From Thalassotalea_A litorea (lineage in GTDB: Bacteria; Pseudomonadota; Gammaproteobacteria; Enterobacterales; Alteromonadaceae), in assembly GCF_043642205.1 (NCBI RefSeq), contig NZ_JBHZSG010000007.1, forward strand, positions 86,078 to 150,077: a DNA stretch of 64,000 nt. Direction: 5' to 3'. Below, in pieces: positions 1 through 9,308 of the stretch (within the stretch, counting starts at the first letter, position 1; each line of letters begins with the position of its first letter). The notes under the pieces were generated by a model, which did not search any database, was not told the origin of the DNA, and saw nothing but the letters and a program-made list of their open reading frames with translations. A program made the position numbers and the translations under genes.

Positions 1-1338
1 CAGCCGCAAAGTCCCCGCCTTAAAATAGTCCTGGGCGACTCGTTGAATTTGCTCCGGCGTCACCTTCTCAATCCGAGCCCAGGGACCCGTTAAAGGTGTT
101 AAAGTATCCCGCTTTGAGGTTGCTGATAAAGAAATAGCCAAAGCCTGAGGATTATTCAGAAGATTAAGTTGCTTGTTCAGCCAGTTAACCTTGAGCCGAT
201 TAAGCTGTATCTCATTCATTGGTGTTTGCGCCAGGTCGTCTATCAAAACTTTCACATTATGCGCCAGACGATCTAATGACGCCCGAGCGCGGGGTACTAG
301 GGCTAACGCGGTCAGACCATGCAATTCCGCCCTCAGAGGATATGAAACAACCATTAACTGATCGGGATCAGACAACCGAGTTTGCTTAATCAGGCTGGCA
401 GAATCTTGCACCAGGTAACGCTCCAGTAAAGCGATGGCTGCTGCGTCCGAGTGGCTGCTGGGTACGGTATGCCAGCCAAGCAATAATACTGGCCAGGGAC
501 CACGAGTATCGGTAATTGAACCATGGTATTCACCACGCTCGATGGTAAGGGGTTGAATGTTTTTAAGCAGAGCTGGTGTAGTATTGTTCCAGGAGGCAAA
601 CTCACGTTCCACCCAAGTTAATGTATCACTTTGCAGCGCGCCTACCAGACTTAGTTGCATAGTCTCAGGGCGATAATGCTGGCGATGAAACTCGGTAAGG
701 CTATCCGGGGTGGCGGCCAGTAGATCTTCTCTTACACCGATAATGGGGTGACCATATGGAGTTCCCGCCACTAATGTCAGCAGATGCTCCATCGCGGGGC
801 GCACATAAGGTTGCATATCGACGGTTTGCGCCATCTCTTGCAATACGGTGCCGATTTCGCTGTTCACACTTGCCTCGCTTAGCACCGGTCGTTGAAAGCG
901 GTCTGCATCCAACACCAGTCCTAATTCCAGCGCTTCTGCAGGTAAAGTTAGATAAAAGTTAGTGTAATCAAATGACGTTGTGGCATTAAAACGCCCAGCG
1001 TAAGCACCGATGGTTTGTATATAGGTATCACCCGGCGCGTGCTCACTGCCCTTAAACAGCATATGCTCAAATAAGTGCGCATAACCTCGCTCATTCGCCC
1101 GTTCATCCCTTGATCCAACTTCAAACTGACTAGCGATGGAAACACTCTGAGTGTCTGGTAACGACAATAAGCGCAACTGCAGGCCGTTAGCCAGAGTGCG
1201 ATATTGTATCTTTGACTCCCAATCGTAAAGAGGCTGTGCCATCTGCGCTAAAGATGTGGCGGTGTGCTCTTGCGCCGACAAGGTTCCAAACAAGGATAAC
1301 GCCACAGCTAAAAGCGTTCCGTTGCTAACTAAGCTCAC
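1..1338 (-). CDS. M16 family zinc peptidase, partial (C-terminus beyond window)
   Basis: Zinc metalloprotease of the pitrilysin/insulinase (M16) family, exported to the periplasm or beyond. The frame is open for 446 codons from a GTG at 1338, with AGGA a few bases ahead, and runs off the left edge, so the C-terminal part is missing. Residues 1-22 look like a signal peptide ending in LSA. The inverted zinc motif HLFEH is at residues 88-92 and the likely third ligand is Glu168 in LQEM, the spacing seen in catalytically active M16 domains. Short open frames on both strands here are shadows of this gene. It is the first of three exported peptidase genes in a row. The substrate cannot be told. Confidence 0.88.
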   Translation of the reverse strand, partial: MSLVSNGTLLAVALSLFGTLSAQEHTATSLAQMAQPLYDWESKIQYRTLANGLQLRLLSLPDTQSVSIASQFEVGSRDERANERGYAHLFEHMLFKGSEHAPGDTYIQTIGAYAGRFNATTSFDYTNFYLTLPAEALELGLVLDADRFQRPVLSEASVNSEIGTVLQEMAQTVDMQPYVRPAMEHLLTLVAGTPYGHPIIGVREDLLAATPDSLTEFHRQHYRPETMQLSLVGALQSDTLTWVEREFASWNNTTPALLKNIQPLTIERGEYHGSITDTRGPWPVLLLGWHTVPSSHSDAAAIALLERYLVQDSASLIKQTRLSDPDQLMVVSYPLRAELHGLTALALVPRARASLDRLAHNVKVLIDDLAQTPMNEIQLNRLKVNWLNKQLNLLNNPQALAISLSATSKRDTLTPLTGPWARIEKVTPEQIQRVAQDYFKAGTLRL

Positions 1339-1678
1339 AGTACTTTCCTATTAAACAGGCCAAATCGATTCTGTTTGTAGTGACCCTGAGAATCAATGGT
1401 GCGGCAACAACAGCGGTGAAAAGTAAGGTGTATGGTGACGGGTTAACACTGATATTCATTGCAATTCTCTTTAATGATCCGTGAAAATTCATGCAAAGAA
1501 GTACACCATGTTACTTACTAGCAATAAGAAATTAAAGCATTAAAAACAGATTGTTATGGCGTTTGCCTGCTCACTTCCATGTGCTTGTGCATTTTCTGCA
1601 TACCGGCCGTCCTTGGCCGTAACCCAAAATGTGACAACGAGAACATTTTATCCCTCGACGACAGTCTTCTTATAACAG
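1339..1678. other. intergenic region between two peptidase genes
   Basis: About 340 bases without a credible gene. It should carry the promoter of the M16 peptidase gene at its left end. I see no RNA gene, repeat or clear operator in it. Confidence 0.5.
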
Positions 1679-1700
1679 AAACGGTGCGTTAGCACCGTTT
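1679..1700 (-). terminator. hairpin after the S10 peptidase gene
   Basis: Perfect 9-bp stem AAACGGTGC/GCACCGTTT with a 4-base loop, 5 bases beyond the stop codon of the S10 peptidase gene. The T-run on the minus strand is short (TTT then CTGTT), so termination may be partial. Confidence 0.6.
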
Positions 1701-1705
1701 CTTAA

Positions 1706-3235
1706 TTAGTACTTCGCAGCTTCATCCTTAGCTGGTATTGAGTTGAGGATAAATTCCCGTAAATCGTCATTGGACTGCTTTAAATCTTCATGGCGCAGAT
1801 ACATCATGTGACCGGAACGATAGCCTTTAAAGCTTAAACGGTCTCGCATTTTACCGCTGGGATCTAACTGCCACATATTGTATTTACCATCGAAATAGTT
1901 CGTGGCGCCGTCATAGTAACCGCTTTGGATCAATACATTCAGGTATGGGTTTTGAGCCATCGCTAAACGCAGGTTTTCGCCCGCATTGTTATTGTTGCGA
2001 TCCCATGGATGTACCGGGCCGAACATATTGTATTTGACGTCGGTTTTATAATTTAACTCTTCACTGAAATAGTAATTGATCGCTGGCGTGAAAGAGTGCA
2101 ACCAGGATGTTAGCTCTGGCCAGTAATCTGGGCGAGAACCGGATTCCTTTTTATCTATCCCTAAATAGCGAGAATCAAGACGGCCAACGGTTTGACCACG
2201 GTCATTAAGCACCATTTTCCAAAAGTAACTGGTGTCGATATCAAGATTATTCTGTAATACCTGCTGTTTACTTAACCCGGAAAAATACGCGACTTTTTCC
2301 GCAACGTCAGAACGCTTGTCGTTATTTAAAAATGCGCCTTGAGCTAACGCTGGCAAATAGTCATTAATCGCGTAATTTTCAGCAAGTTCTAGGACTTCCA
2401 GTAAATCCATTGCCTGCAGGTCATCACTTAACGCGTTGTGATACCAGGCCGTGGCAGCGAAATAGGGTAAACGATTGGCCGCTTTTACCGGGCCTTCGCG
2501 TTCAATACCAATATCGGTAGGCGATACCAGAACCACGCCATTTAAGTACATCCACTGCTGATTCTGTAATGCTAAAGATAAGGCCGAAACTCGGGTCGTG
2601 CCATAACTTTCACCAATCAGATACTTGGGTGAACGCCACCGCTGCTGGCGGGTAACAAAGGTGTTTAACCATTCAGCCAGATATTTAACATCGGCATTCA
2701 CGCCAAAAAACATCTTTTGCTGTTTATCTTTACTTGGAAATTTACCGTCTTTGTTTTTTAGCATGCGTGAATAGCCCGTATTCACTGGATTCACGAAAAC
2801 AATATCGGCAACGTCCAATACGGAATAAGGATTGGTTTTCACGCCGTATGGTTGCAGAGGATAACCTTCGTCATCGATATGAATCACTTTGGGACCGGTA
2901 TAAGCAATATGCATCCATACCGATGCTGAGCCAGGGCCACCATTAAAGGAGATGAGTAATGGGCGAGTGCTGCTGTTTTTGACGTCCGTGCGTTGGTAGT
3001 AGGTGTAATGAATGGCTGCTATTTCTTCATCCTGCTCATCCCACAAAGGCTGTGTACCTGTGGTTGCCGAATATTTAATTCGCTCACCGTTAATTTTGGT
3101 TTCGTGTTTAGTCACCACATGGTGATCAGACTGCTGAGCGCGGGGTAAGGTGTCGCTGGTTTTAGACGAAGAGGCCATTGCCGATGTCACAAACGACACA
3201 CTGATAATGGCAAAAATCAAAGAAGGTAATCGCAT
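1706..3235 (-). CDS. serine carboxypeptidase, family S10
   Basis: Exported peptidase of the serine carboxypeptidase family (S10, alpha/beta-hydrolase fold), expected to remove C-terminal residues from peptides. It has 509 residues, with a signal peptide ending near ASA/MAS at about residue 20. The oxyanion-hole motif NGGPGS is at 98-103 and the nucleophile is Ser210 in GESYG. The C-terminal part carries SGYYDGATNY and GHMMY, which fit the catalytic Asp and His. The start codon has only a weak ribosome binding site. It stands alone, with a hairpin 5 bases past its stop. Together with the M16 and S9 neighbours it suggests scavenging of protein from the medium. The family call is firm; specificity is unknown. 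Confidence 0.9.
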   Translation of the reverse strand: MRLPSLIFAIISVSFVTSAMASSSKTSDTLPRAQQSDHHVVTKHETKINGERIKYSATTGTQPLWDEQDEEIAAIHYTYYQRTDVKNSSTRPLLISFNGGPGSASVWMHIAYTGPKVIHIDDEGYPLQPYGVKTNPYSVLDVADIVFVNPVNTGYSRMLKNKDGKFPSKDKQQKMFFGVNADVKYLAEWLNTFVTRQQRWRSPKYLIGESYGTTRVSALSLALQNQQWMYLNGVVLVSPTDIGIEREGPVKAANRLPYFAATAWYHNALSDDLQAMDLLEVLELAENYAINDYLPALAQGAFLNNDKRSDVAEKVAYFSGLSKQQVLQNNLDIDTSYFWKMVLNDRGQTVGRLDSRYLGIDKKESGSRPDYWPELTSWLHSFTPAINYYFSEELNYKTDVKYNMFGPVHPWDRNNNNAGENLRLAMAQNPYLNVLIQSGYYDGATNYFDGKYNMWQLDPSGKMRDRLSFKGYRSGHMMYLRHEDLKQSNDDLREFILNSIPAKDEAAKY

Positions 3236-3315
3236 AAGGTTTTTATTTATATTGATGAAAACTTGGCTCTAAGTGTAATCATGAATGAGACTTTAATACC
3301 AGCTTTCACCGATAA

Positions 3316-3334
3316 ATCCCCGTAATACGGGGAT
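3316..3334 (-). terminator. inverted repeat after the S9 peptidase gene
   Basis: Perfect inverted repeat ATCCCCGTA/TACGGGGAT around one central base, followed on the minus strand by TTTATC. It lies about 80 bases past the S9 peptidase stop and could end that transcript. It could also be an operator for the S10 gene that begins at 3235. Confidence 0.45.
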
Positions 3335-3415
3335 AGTATGCAGTCTTAATGTGTACTTTGAATCAGAACACTCAAGAAAACGACTTATTGATGCGATATT
3401 CTGACAGGTAATTGG

Positions 3416-5371
3416 TTAATTACCTGCGCCATGCTCTGTAAATTGACTGCCGATATGCACCGCGAGAAAACGTTCAATTTCAATAAAGGTTTTTAGTCGG
3501 TTTTCGGTATTACTCAAATTGTGATCGCCCCCTTCGAGGCTAATAAACGTCACCTGTTTTCCGTCGTCATTGAGTTGTTCAAACATCGCTTCAGATTGTC
3601 GGAACGGGACTCTGGAGTCTCGCTTGCCATGAATCAATAGTACCGGTACGTTTATCTTCTTGGAATGCTTCAAAGGTGAGACATCCCAGAGCTGCTCAAA
3701 GTCATCGCCTATTTGCTTGAGAACGGTTTTATAATTAGTAAAGTATTGCTTTTGCTTTACTAAAGCTTCTAAGTTTGAAACTCCTGCAAAACTTACAGCG
3801 CATTGATACAGCTCTGGTGATTTAATTACGCCCATAAGCGAAGCATAACCACCATAGCTAGCGCCCAAAATACAGATGCGATTGGGATCAGCGATATTCT
3901 GTTCAATTAACCAACGAGCCCCATCTTCTACATCATCTTGCATCGCCTGTCCCCAGCCGGCCAGACCCTTGGACATGAAATCAAAACCGTATCCAGCAGA
4001 TCCCCTAAAATCCATTTGCAATACAGCATAGCCTCGATTAGCTAAAAACTGACTCCAATAATCGAACCCTGCTGTTTCTTTGCTAATCGGTCCACCGTGT
4101 GGAAAAACGATGGTCGGTAAATTTTCACCATTGTTGCCTTTCGGTAAGGTTAAATAGCCCGTGATCTTCAACCCATCCCGGGCGTCATAAGCAATCTTTT
4201 TTCGTTGAACCAGAAGCTGTGGGTCAAGTTGATTATAGCGAGCACCTATCACTTCCATGGTTCTGGCTTTTCGATCGCCTAAATAATAAAGCCCTGGCTC
4301 AACATCGCTACTTGATAACACGATGTAGCGATTACTATCGGCACTAAAGTCAATCAAATAGTTCTTGTAAGCGGCTAACGTCTTATTGACTGATTTTTTC
4401 AAATCGGCGAAATCAACGCCCCAGTATTGATTACCTACACCAATTACACGTCCTGCAGCGTCGCGGCGCAAAGCACCTGAAACATCCGAATTTTCTTTGG
4501 CGTAAACTAACTCTTTAGAAAGTTCTTTGTCGTTGAGATCGACTTTAAACAGAGCGAGTTTATCCTGGTGGTAAGCTTTAACAAAAAGCACATTGGGTTC
4601 CACATCAAAGCCTAGCGGCCAGACAACATCTTCACTAAGGGTTTCAAATTTCCACAAAACCCTAAAACCATCCCGTTGTGGATGTTGCTCTAAAACTTCG
4701 ACATTGCCGTCAATTCGACGTATTGCCAATCGAATATTGTGTTGTTGATCCGTGCGCCAATCATATACCCCGGCTTTAGCGCCCTGGGCCACTTTAAATT
4801 TACCTACCCCTTTGCCTCTGAGCTTTATTTTATAAACGGAGGGAGCGACATCTTCACGCATGCCGGCCAATTGCAACAGTATGTAGTCTTTTTCCGCAGG
4901 CAAGATATCAACAATTCCTGCTTGCAGTTGTGGAATATAACGCAGCTTTTCATACAGCGCTCTGGGAATGACATTATTGGTTTTTCCACTGGTAACGTTT
5001 AGTTGTAGCAAACGGGTTTCGGTAACTTGATGAGTGCCATAACGTTTTGGAAATTTGGCCGTTACCAGAAGCGTTTCATCATTGGCCCAATCTAGACCTA
5101 ACAAGACAAATTTAGAATTGTCGGTAAATAAATGGTGACTCTCTTCCCCGGTATTTACATTAAAAACATTCACTATGGCGCCTTTATGCTCGCCGCCAAT
5201 ATTGACTATGGACGCGATAAAATCGCCATTTGGGGAAAGATCCACGCTGCTAACATCGGGTTTACTGGCAAAGGCTTCGACCGGGAGTACCGTTGCATTA
5301 GCGTAAATTGCCCCGGAAAAAGCAACCAAAAATGCCATGATTCGAGGTGCCAATTTTTGTAAATATCGCAT
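3416..5371 (-). CDS. S9 family peptidase (prolyl oligopeptidase type)
   Basis: Exported serine peptidase of the S9 family (prolyl oligopeptidase / acylaminoacyl-peptidase / DPP-like). It has 651 residues: a signal peptide (1 to about 26), a beta-propeller region (about 30-390) and a C-terminal hydrolase domain. The nucleophile is Ser505 in GASYGG, the acid Asp585 in HGKRDSRVPF and the base His617 in GGDHN; the oxyanion region is FPHGGP near 424. A strong ribosome binding site (GGAGGG) precedes the ATG. It lies 39 bases downstream of the yigB-like HAD gene on the same strand and may be partly co-transcribed with it. All catalytic residues are present. The exact subfamily cannot be fixed from sequence alone. 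Confidence 0.92.
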   Translation of the reverse strand: MRYLQKLAPRIMAFLVAFSGAIYANATVLPVEAFASKPDVSSVDLSPNGDFIASIVNIGGEHKGAIVNVFNVNTGEESHHLFTDNSKFVLLGLDWANDETLLVTAKFPKRYGTHQVTETRLLQLNVTSGKTNNVIPRALYEKLRYIPQLQAGIVDILPAEKDYILLQLAGMREDVAPSVYKIKLRGKGVGKFKVAQGAKAGVYDWRTDQQHNIRLAIRRIDGNVEVLEQHPQRDGFRVLWKFETLSEDVVWPLGFDVEPNVLFVKAYHQDKLALFKVDLNDKELSKELVYAKENSDVSGALRRDAAGRVIGVGNQYWGVDFADLKKSVNKTLAAYKNYLIDFSADSNRYIVLSSSDVEPGLYYLGDRKARTMEVIGARYNQLDPQLLVQRKKIAYDARDGLKITGYLTLPKGNNGENLPTIVFPHGGPISKETAGFDYWSQFLANRGYAVLQMDFRGSAGYGFDFMSKGLAGWGQAMQDDVEDGARWLIEQNIADPNRICILGASYGGYASLMGVIKSPELYQCAVSFAGVSNLEALVKQKQYFTNYKTVLKQIGDDFEQLWDVSPLKHSKKINVPVLLIHGKRDSRVPFRQSEAMFEQLNDDGKQVTFISLEGGDHNLSNTENRLKTFIEIERFLAVHIGSQFTEHGAGN

Positions 5372-5410
5372 TATCCCTCCCTGGGAATATTCTTATTATT
5401 GGATTATTAG

Positions 5411-6124
5411 CTAAATAAAATGTCCTAATTGCTCAACATTATCAAGCTGCATTGTTGGCAAAACGTTGAGGGGCTTTTTGGTAATGGCAAACGCTTGGTT
5501 ATTGACCCAGGCGGTCTGACAGCCAGCGCGCATAGCACCAAAAATATCGGCGTGAGTGCAATCACCAACGTGCAATAGCTGCGAAGACAAAATACCAAGG
5601 TGATCGCAGGCTTGATGGAACATATCCTGTTCTGGTTTTTGCAAATTACCACCACCAGCGAAATAGGTCTGCGTAAAACAGTGACGAATACCAATATCAT
5701 CGACGCTGACATTGCCATTGGAAATGGCCACTAACGGAAATTTTTGCGCCAGTTGCTCTAGCAGGGTAATCACTGGCTTTGCAACGTTAAGGTTATTTCG
5801 GTGACGCAGAAAAAATGCAAATGCATCTTGCGCTTTTTGTTGGGCAAGCGCTGGTGAAAATCCAAGTTCAGTCAGGCCTAACGTTAATGTTGCCAGTCGC
5901 AGGGCGGTAACATCATGACGTAGTTGGGGGTGTTGTTGCAGGATGGTTCGACGTTGTTGCCACCAAAAATTGACCGGTAGTTCTACGGTTTTTGGTAGCA
6001 GTGTCTGCAAATGTTGGCGCAGTGCTTTTTCGGCGCGGGTTATCACCGGATGATTATCATAAAGGGTATCATCCAGATCAAAACTCAGGGCGGTAAAGGG
6101 TTGTAAACGTCGATAAAAGCGCAC
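5411..6124 (-). CDS. yigB: HAD-family phosphatase, YigB-like
   Basis: HAD-superfamily phosphatase, 237 residues; YigB of E. coli dephosphorylates FMN in flavin metabolism. The nucleophile motif DLDDT has Asp16 and Asp18, and the C-terminal motif HVGDCTHADIFGA gives the magnesium-binding acids. It starts with GTG two bases after the stop of the DUF484 gene, so the two are probably translated together. In many gammaproteobacteria the order is dapF-DUF484-xerC-yigB; here xerC is absent from between them. The assignment to YigB rests on synteny as well as the motif; other HAD phosphatases look similar. Confidence 0.82.
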   Translation of the reverse strand: MRFYRRLQPFTALSFDLDDTLYDNHPVITRAEKALRQHLQTLLPKTVELPVNFWWQQRRTILQQHPQLRHDVTALRLATLTLGLTELGFSPALAQQKAQDAFAFFLRHRNNLNVAKPVITLLEQLAQKFPLVAISNGNVSVDDIGIRHCFTQTYFAGGGNLQKPEQDMFHQACDHLGILSSQLLHVGDCTHADIFGAMRAGCQTAWVNNQAFAITKKPLNVLPTMQLDNVEQLGHFI

Positions 6125-6126
6125 AA

Positions 6127-6828
6127 TTATTTGCAGGTGTTAAATTTAGTCATAATCAGTTTAGCCACTAAATGGCGAAACTGTTCCAGTAATAAGGTGT
6201 CGATTCCCGGATAAAAATGCTCGACATCTTTTGCGAAAAACGCGATAAATCCCATGTCACGCCCCTGGTGCTGTAACCGGACCAGACAGCTGGACCCGGT
6301 TTCTTCATCGGGAAACAGAAACGCCTGCTGGGCCGCTGTTAACCGACCAAAAAAATAGTTGTCGCTACCAAATTTATCGGCATATTGCACAATCGGAATA
6401 TCGTCGATCAAAATATCATGACTCAGGCTGTGCTTTGCGTTGAATTCGGTTTTGTATAACACCAACCGAATATCGCTCAACTCAAGCAGTCTTTTTGTCG
6501 TCTCTTGCAGGTAATCGCAAAATACCGAGAATTGCTCTGCCCCGATGAGATTTAAGTATAAATCATTAAAAATCGTTAACAGACGATCATTTTGATTCGC
6601 AACCGTTAGCAATTGGGTGATTTCCTCTTCCAGCAATTGCACTTTTTGACGCAATAATTGCTGCTGTCGCTCAACCAGTGAAATGGTGCCACGCCTTTCA
6701 TCCTGTAATGGCAAGGCAGTTAACAACTCCGGATGGCGGGCAAAAAAATTGTGATCCGATTGCAGGAATTCCAGGACTAATTCATCGTCCAGCTGGGTGA
6801 CATCAAACGTGATCGGTGTCTGGCTCAT
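6127..6828 (-). CDS. DUF484 family protein
   Basis: Protein of the DUF484 family, 233 residues, of unknown biochemical role, classically encoded next to dapF and xerC. The N-terminal part has the typical DVxxFLxxHxxFF-like segment (VLEFLQSDHNFFARHPELL), then a glutamine-rich helical stretch at about 70-100 that may form a coiled coil, then a GAF-like C-terminal domain. Its ATG overlaps the dapF stop codon (ATGA), so it is translationally coupled to dapF. No catalytic residues are recognisable. Confidence 0.85.
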   Translation of the reverse strand: MSQTPITFDVTQLDDELVLEFLQSDHNFFARHPELLTALPLQDERRGTISLVERQQQLLRQKVQLLEEEITQLLTVANQNDRLLTIFNDLYLNLIGAEQFSVFCDYLQETTKRLLELSDIRLVLYKTEFNAKHSLSHDILIDDIPIVQYADKFGSDNYFFGRLTAAQQAFLFPDEETGSSCLVRLQHQGRDMGFIAFFAKDVEHFYPGIDTLLLEQFRHLVAKLIMTKFNTCK

Positions 6829-7652
6829 AACGCTAAGGTTCCATCAAAAACATGCTTAGCCGGGCCGGTCATTTTTACCGGATGTCCCGGTCCTTTCCAG
6901 TAAATCTTCAATTTACCGCCCGGTAGCTCAACGGTGACATTATTGGCCAGTTTTTCCTGAATAACGCCGATAACAACAGCGGCGCAGGCGCCACTGCCAC
7001 AGGCTAAGGTTTCTGCCGCGCCACGTTCGTATACGCGCAACTTAACGTATTTTGGAGATTGAATTTCCATAAAGCCAACATTGGCATGTTCGGGAAAACG
7101 TTCATGCTCGGATAACGCTTTGCCTAACGTCGCGACGGGAGCGTCGGCAACGGAATCGACTTCCAGAACACAGTGAGGATTGCCCATGGATACCGCGCCG
7201 CAAAATACGGTTTGTTCATCGGTGCGAAGGATGTAGGTACCTTCCTGTTTTTGTGCGGTAAATGGAATTTTTGCTGGCTCTAAATTTGGTACTGGCATCG
7301 AAACGGTTACCAGACCGTCACGTTCGACATGCAGGGTCATCTTTCCTGAAGACGTAGAGACCTTAATCTTGTTTTTATTGGTCAGGCCTTTCATCCGCAC
7401 AAAGCGGGCAAAACAACGCGCACCATTGCCACATTGACTCACTTCACTGCCGTCGGCATTAAATATCCGATAATGAAAATCTAAATCCGGATCATAAGGA
7501 GGCTCCACCACCAATAACTGGTCAAAACCGATACCAAAATTACGATCGGCGAATTCACGTATTTGGTCATTGGAGAGAAATACATTTTGGGTGACATTAT
7601 CTAAGACCATAAAGTCATTGCCCAGGCCATGCATTTTCGAAAAATTCACCAT
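6825..7652 (-). CDS. dapF: diaminopimelate epimerase
   Basis: Converts LL- to meso-diaminopimelate for lysine and peptidoglycan synthesis in the cytoplasm. The protein begins MVNFSKMHGLGNDF if read from the ATG at 7652 (275 residues, the usual length); an upstream TTG at 7673 would add seven residues with no family support. The two catalytic cysteines are Cys74 in SQCGNGARC and Cys218 in LACGSGAC, matching E. coli Cys73 and Cys217. It lies 48 bases downstream of lysA and overlaps the DUF484 gene by four bases, so lysA-dapF-DUF484-yigB forms one transcription unit. Confidence 0.96.
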   Translation of the reverse strand: MVNFSKMHGLGNDFMVLDNVTQNVFLSNDQIREFADRNFGIGFDQLLVVEPPYDPDLDFHYRIFNADGSEVSQCGNGARCFARFVRMKGLTNKNKIKVSTSSGKMTLHVERDGLVTVSMPVPNLEPAKIPFTAQKQEGTYILRTDEQTVFCGAVSMGNPHCVLEVDSVADAPVATLGKALSEHERFPEHANVGFMEIQSPKYVKLRVYERGAAETLACGSGACAAVVIGVIQEKLANNVTVELPGGKLKIYWKGPGHPVKMTGPAKHVFDGTLAL

Positions 7653-7700
7653 ATTTTGCTTATTGTGTCTCAACTTGCCAATTCCTTCATAGTCGGCCCG

Positions 7701-8954
7701 TTAAGGCAGGCAATGTTCGCCTTTGATTAAATCGTTAAACGATTCCCGTTCGCGGATCACAAAACTGTGTTCACCGTCGACCATCACCTCGGCAGCGCGA
7801 GGACGGGAATTGTAATTCGAACTCATGGTAAAACCATATGCACCGGCGCTGCGAACCGCCAGTAAATCGCCAGCCATAATCGCCAGAGCGCGATCCTTGC
7901 CGATAAAATCTCCGGTTTCACATACCGGGCCAACCACATCATATGTTTGTGTTGGCGTGTTTGGGTTTTGTTCAACTTCGACGATTTCCTGCCATGCCTG
8001 ATATAACGCTGGGCGGATTAAATCGTTCATCGCCGCATCGACAATGGCAAAATGCTTGTCTTCGTTGGTTTTTAAAAACTCGACTTCGGTCACCAGAATA
8101 CCGGCATTGGCCATTATTGCTCGTCCCGGTTCGTAAACGACTTTAATGTCACGATCTTTAAGTTTAGTCGCCAAGGCCGCCACGTACTCCGAAGGGCTTG
8201 GTGGATGTTCGCCCTGATAGTCAACGCCAAGGCCACCTCCAACATCGATATGCGAGAGTTTTATGCCATGTTCCGCCAGATTATCAACGAGCAATAACAC
8301 CCGATCTAAGGCGTCGAGAAATGGCTTAATTTCGGTCAACTGGGAACCGATGTGGCAATCTACCCCTTGTATATCCAAATACGGCAATTGCGCCGCTAAT
8401 TGATAAATACGCAGAGCCTCTTTGACTGGCACACCAAATTTATTATCTTTCAATCCTGTTGAAATATAGGGATGCGTTCCGGCATCGACATCCGGGTTAA
8501 CTCGCAATGAAATCGGCGCTTTGGTTTGCATCGATTCAGCCACCGCATGGATGCGGGCAATTTCAGCTTCCGATTCGACGTTAAAACAATGAATACCCGC
8601 TTGCAGGGCATATCGAATCTCATCACTGGTTTTACCGACACCAGAAAAAACCACTTTGCTGGCATCGCCACCGGCTTTTAACACCCGCGCCAGTTCACCA
8701 CCAGAGACAATATCAAAACCACTGCCCATTCGAGCCAATAGATTTAAAATGCCGATATTTGAGCTGGCTTTTACGGCATAGCAAATCAGGTGATCTAAAC
8801 CTGCAGATTTATTGGCATCAGCAAAAGCACGATAATGACGTTCAATGGTCGCTTTCGAGTATACGTACAAAGGCGTACCATATTGCTTAGCTAAATCGGC
8901 TACCGGGCATTGTTCTGCATAAAGGTGTTGTTGCTGACGTTGAAAAAAATCCAT
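7701..8954 (-). CDS. lysA: diaminopimelate decarboxylase
   Basis: PLP enzyme that decarboxylates meso-diaminopimelate to lysine, the last step of the pathway. It has 417 residues, normal for the family. Lys62 in CYAVKASSN is the PLP Schiff-base residue. The glycine-rich phosphate-binding HIDVGGGLGVDY, the EPGR motif, and GPVCETGDFIGKDR with the substrate-binding Cys are all visible. It sits between lptM and dapF, placing epimerase and decarboxylase in one operon. Confidence 0.96.
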   Translation of the reverse strand: MDFFQRQQQHLYAEQCPVADLAKQYGTPLYVYSKATIERHYRAFADANKSAGLDHLICYAVKASSNIGILNLLARMGSGFDIVSGGELARVLKAGGDASKVVFSGVGKTSDEIRYALQAGIHCFNVESEAEIARIHAVAESMQTKAPISLRVNPDVDAGTHPYISTGLKDNKFGVPVKEALRIYQLAAQLPYLDIQGVDCHIGSQLTEIKPFLDALDRVLLLVDNLAEHGIKLSHIDVGGGLGVDYQGEHPPSPSEYVAALATKLKDRDIKVVYEPGRAIMANAGILVTEVEFLKTNEDKHFAIVDAAMNDLIRPALYQAWQEIVEVEQNPNTPTQTYDVVGPVCETGDFIGKDRALAIMAGDLLAVRSAGAYGFTMSSNYNSRPRAAEVMVDGEHSFVIRERESFNDLIKGEHCLP

Positions 8955-8985
8955 GTCTGATTCCTGAATAAAACGTTTTCAATCG

Positions 8986-9153
8986 CTATTGTTTGGATTG
9001 GTCTTGAGATTGTGTTTGTTGTTTTTCGTTATTCTTTTTTGCATCCGCAGGTGTCTGGTATAACGCACCCTTCTGACCACAGCCAGAAATCAGCAAAACA
9101 AGGCCGGTTAAGATAACAAAAGTCGTTTTTTTATTCAGCATTTTCTTAAACAT
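8986..9153 (-). CDS. lptM: LptM-type small lipoprotein (YifL)
   Basis: A 55-residue lipoprotein. The signal segment ends in a lipobox ISGC with Cys25, followed by GQKGALYQTPAD, which matches the CGxKGPLYxPxD signature of LptM (YifL), the small partner of the LPS translocon LptDE. The tail is rich in Gln, Lys and Asn. It ends 31 bases before lysA, the usual position next to the lysA/dapF block. An in-frame ATG at codon 5 is an alternative start, with AAGAAA just ahead of it. Confidence 0.85.
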   Translation of the reverse strand: MFKKMLNKKTTFVILTGLVLLISGCGQKGALYQTPADAKKNNEKQQTQSQDQSKQ

Positions 9154-9308
9154 AATGGTGATAAGATAGAGGATTAGTATCGCTTTAATGGGTTTGTCGC
9201 TTTATAATCGCATGCTAAGCGGTAAATACAAGTCCAAGCAATGATTTAAATACGTAAATAGAGATTATTTACGGGCATTTAAGCAACGAATTAAGGTAAG
9301 AGTCGAAG

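Noticed and set aside
390..1145. Short minus-strand frames in the first kilobase
   Set aside because: They are out-of-frame shadows of the M16 peptidase gene, which has its zinc motif in the other frame.
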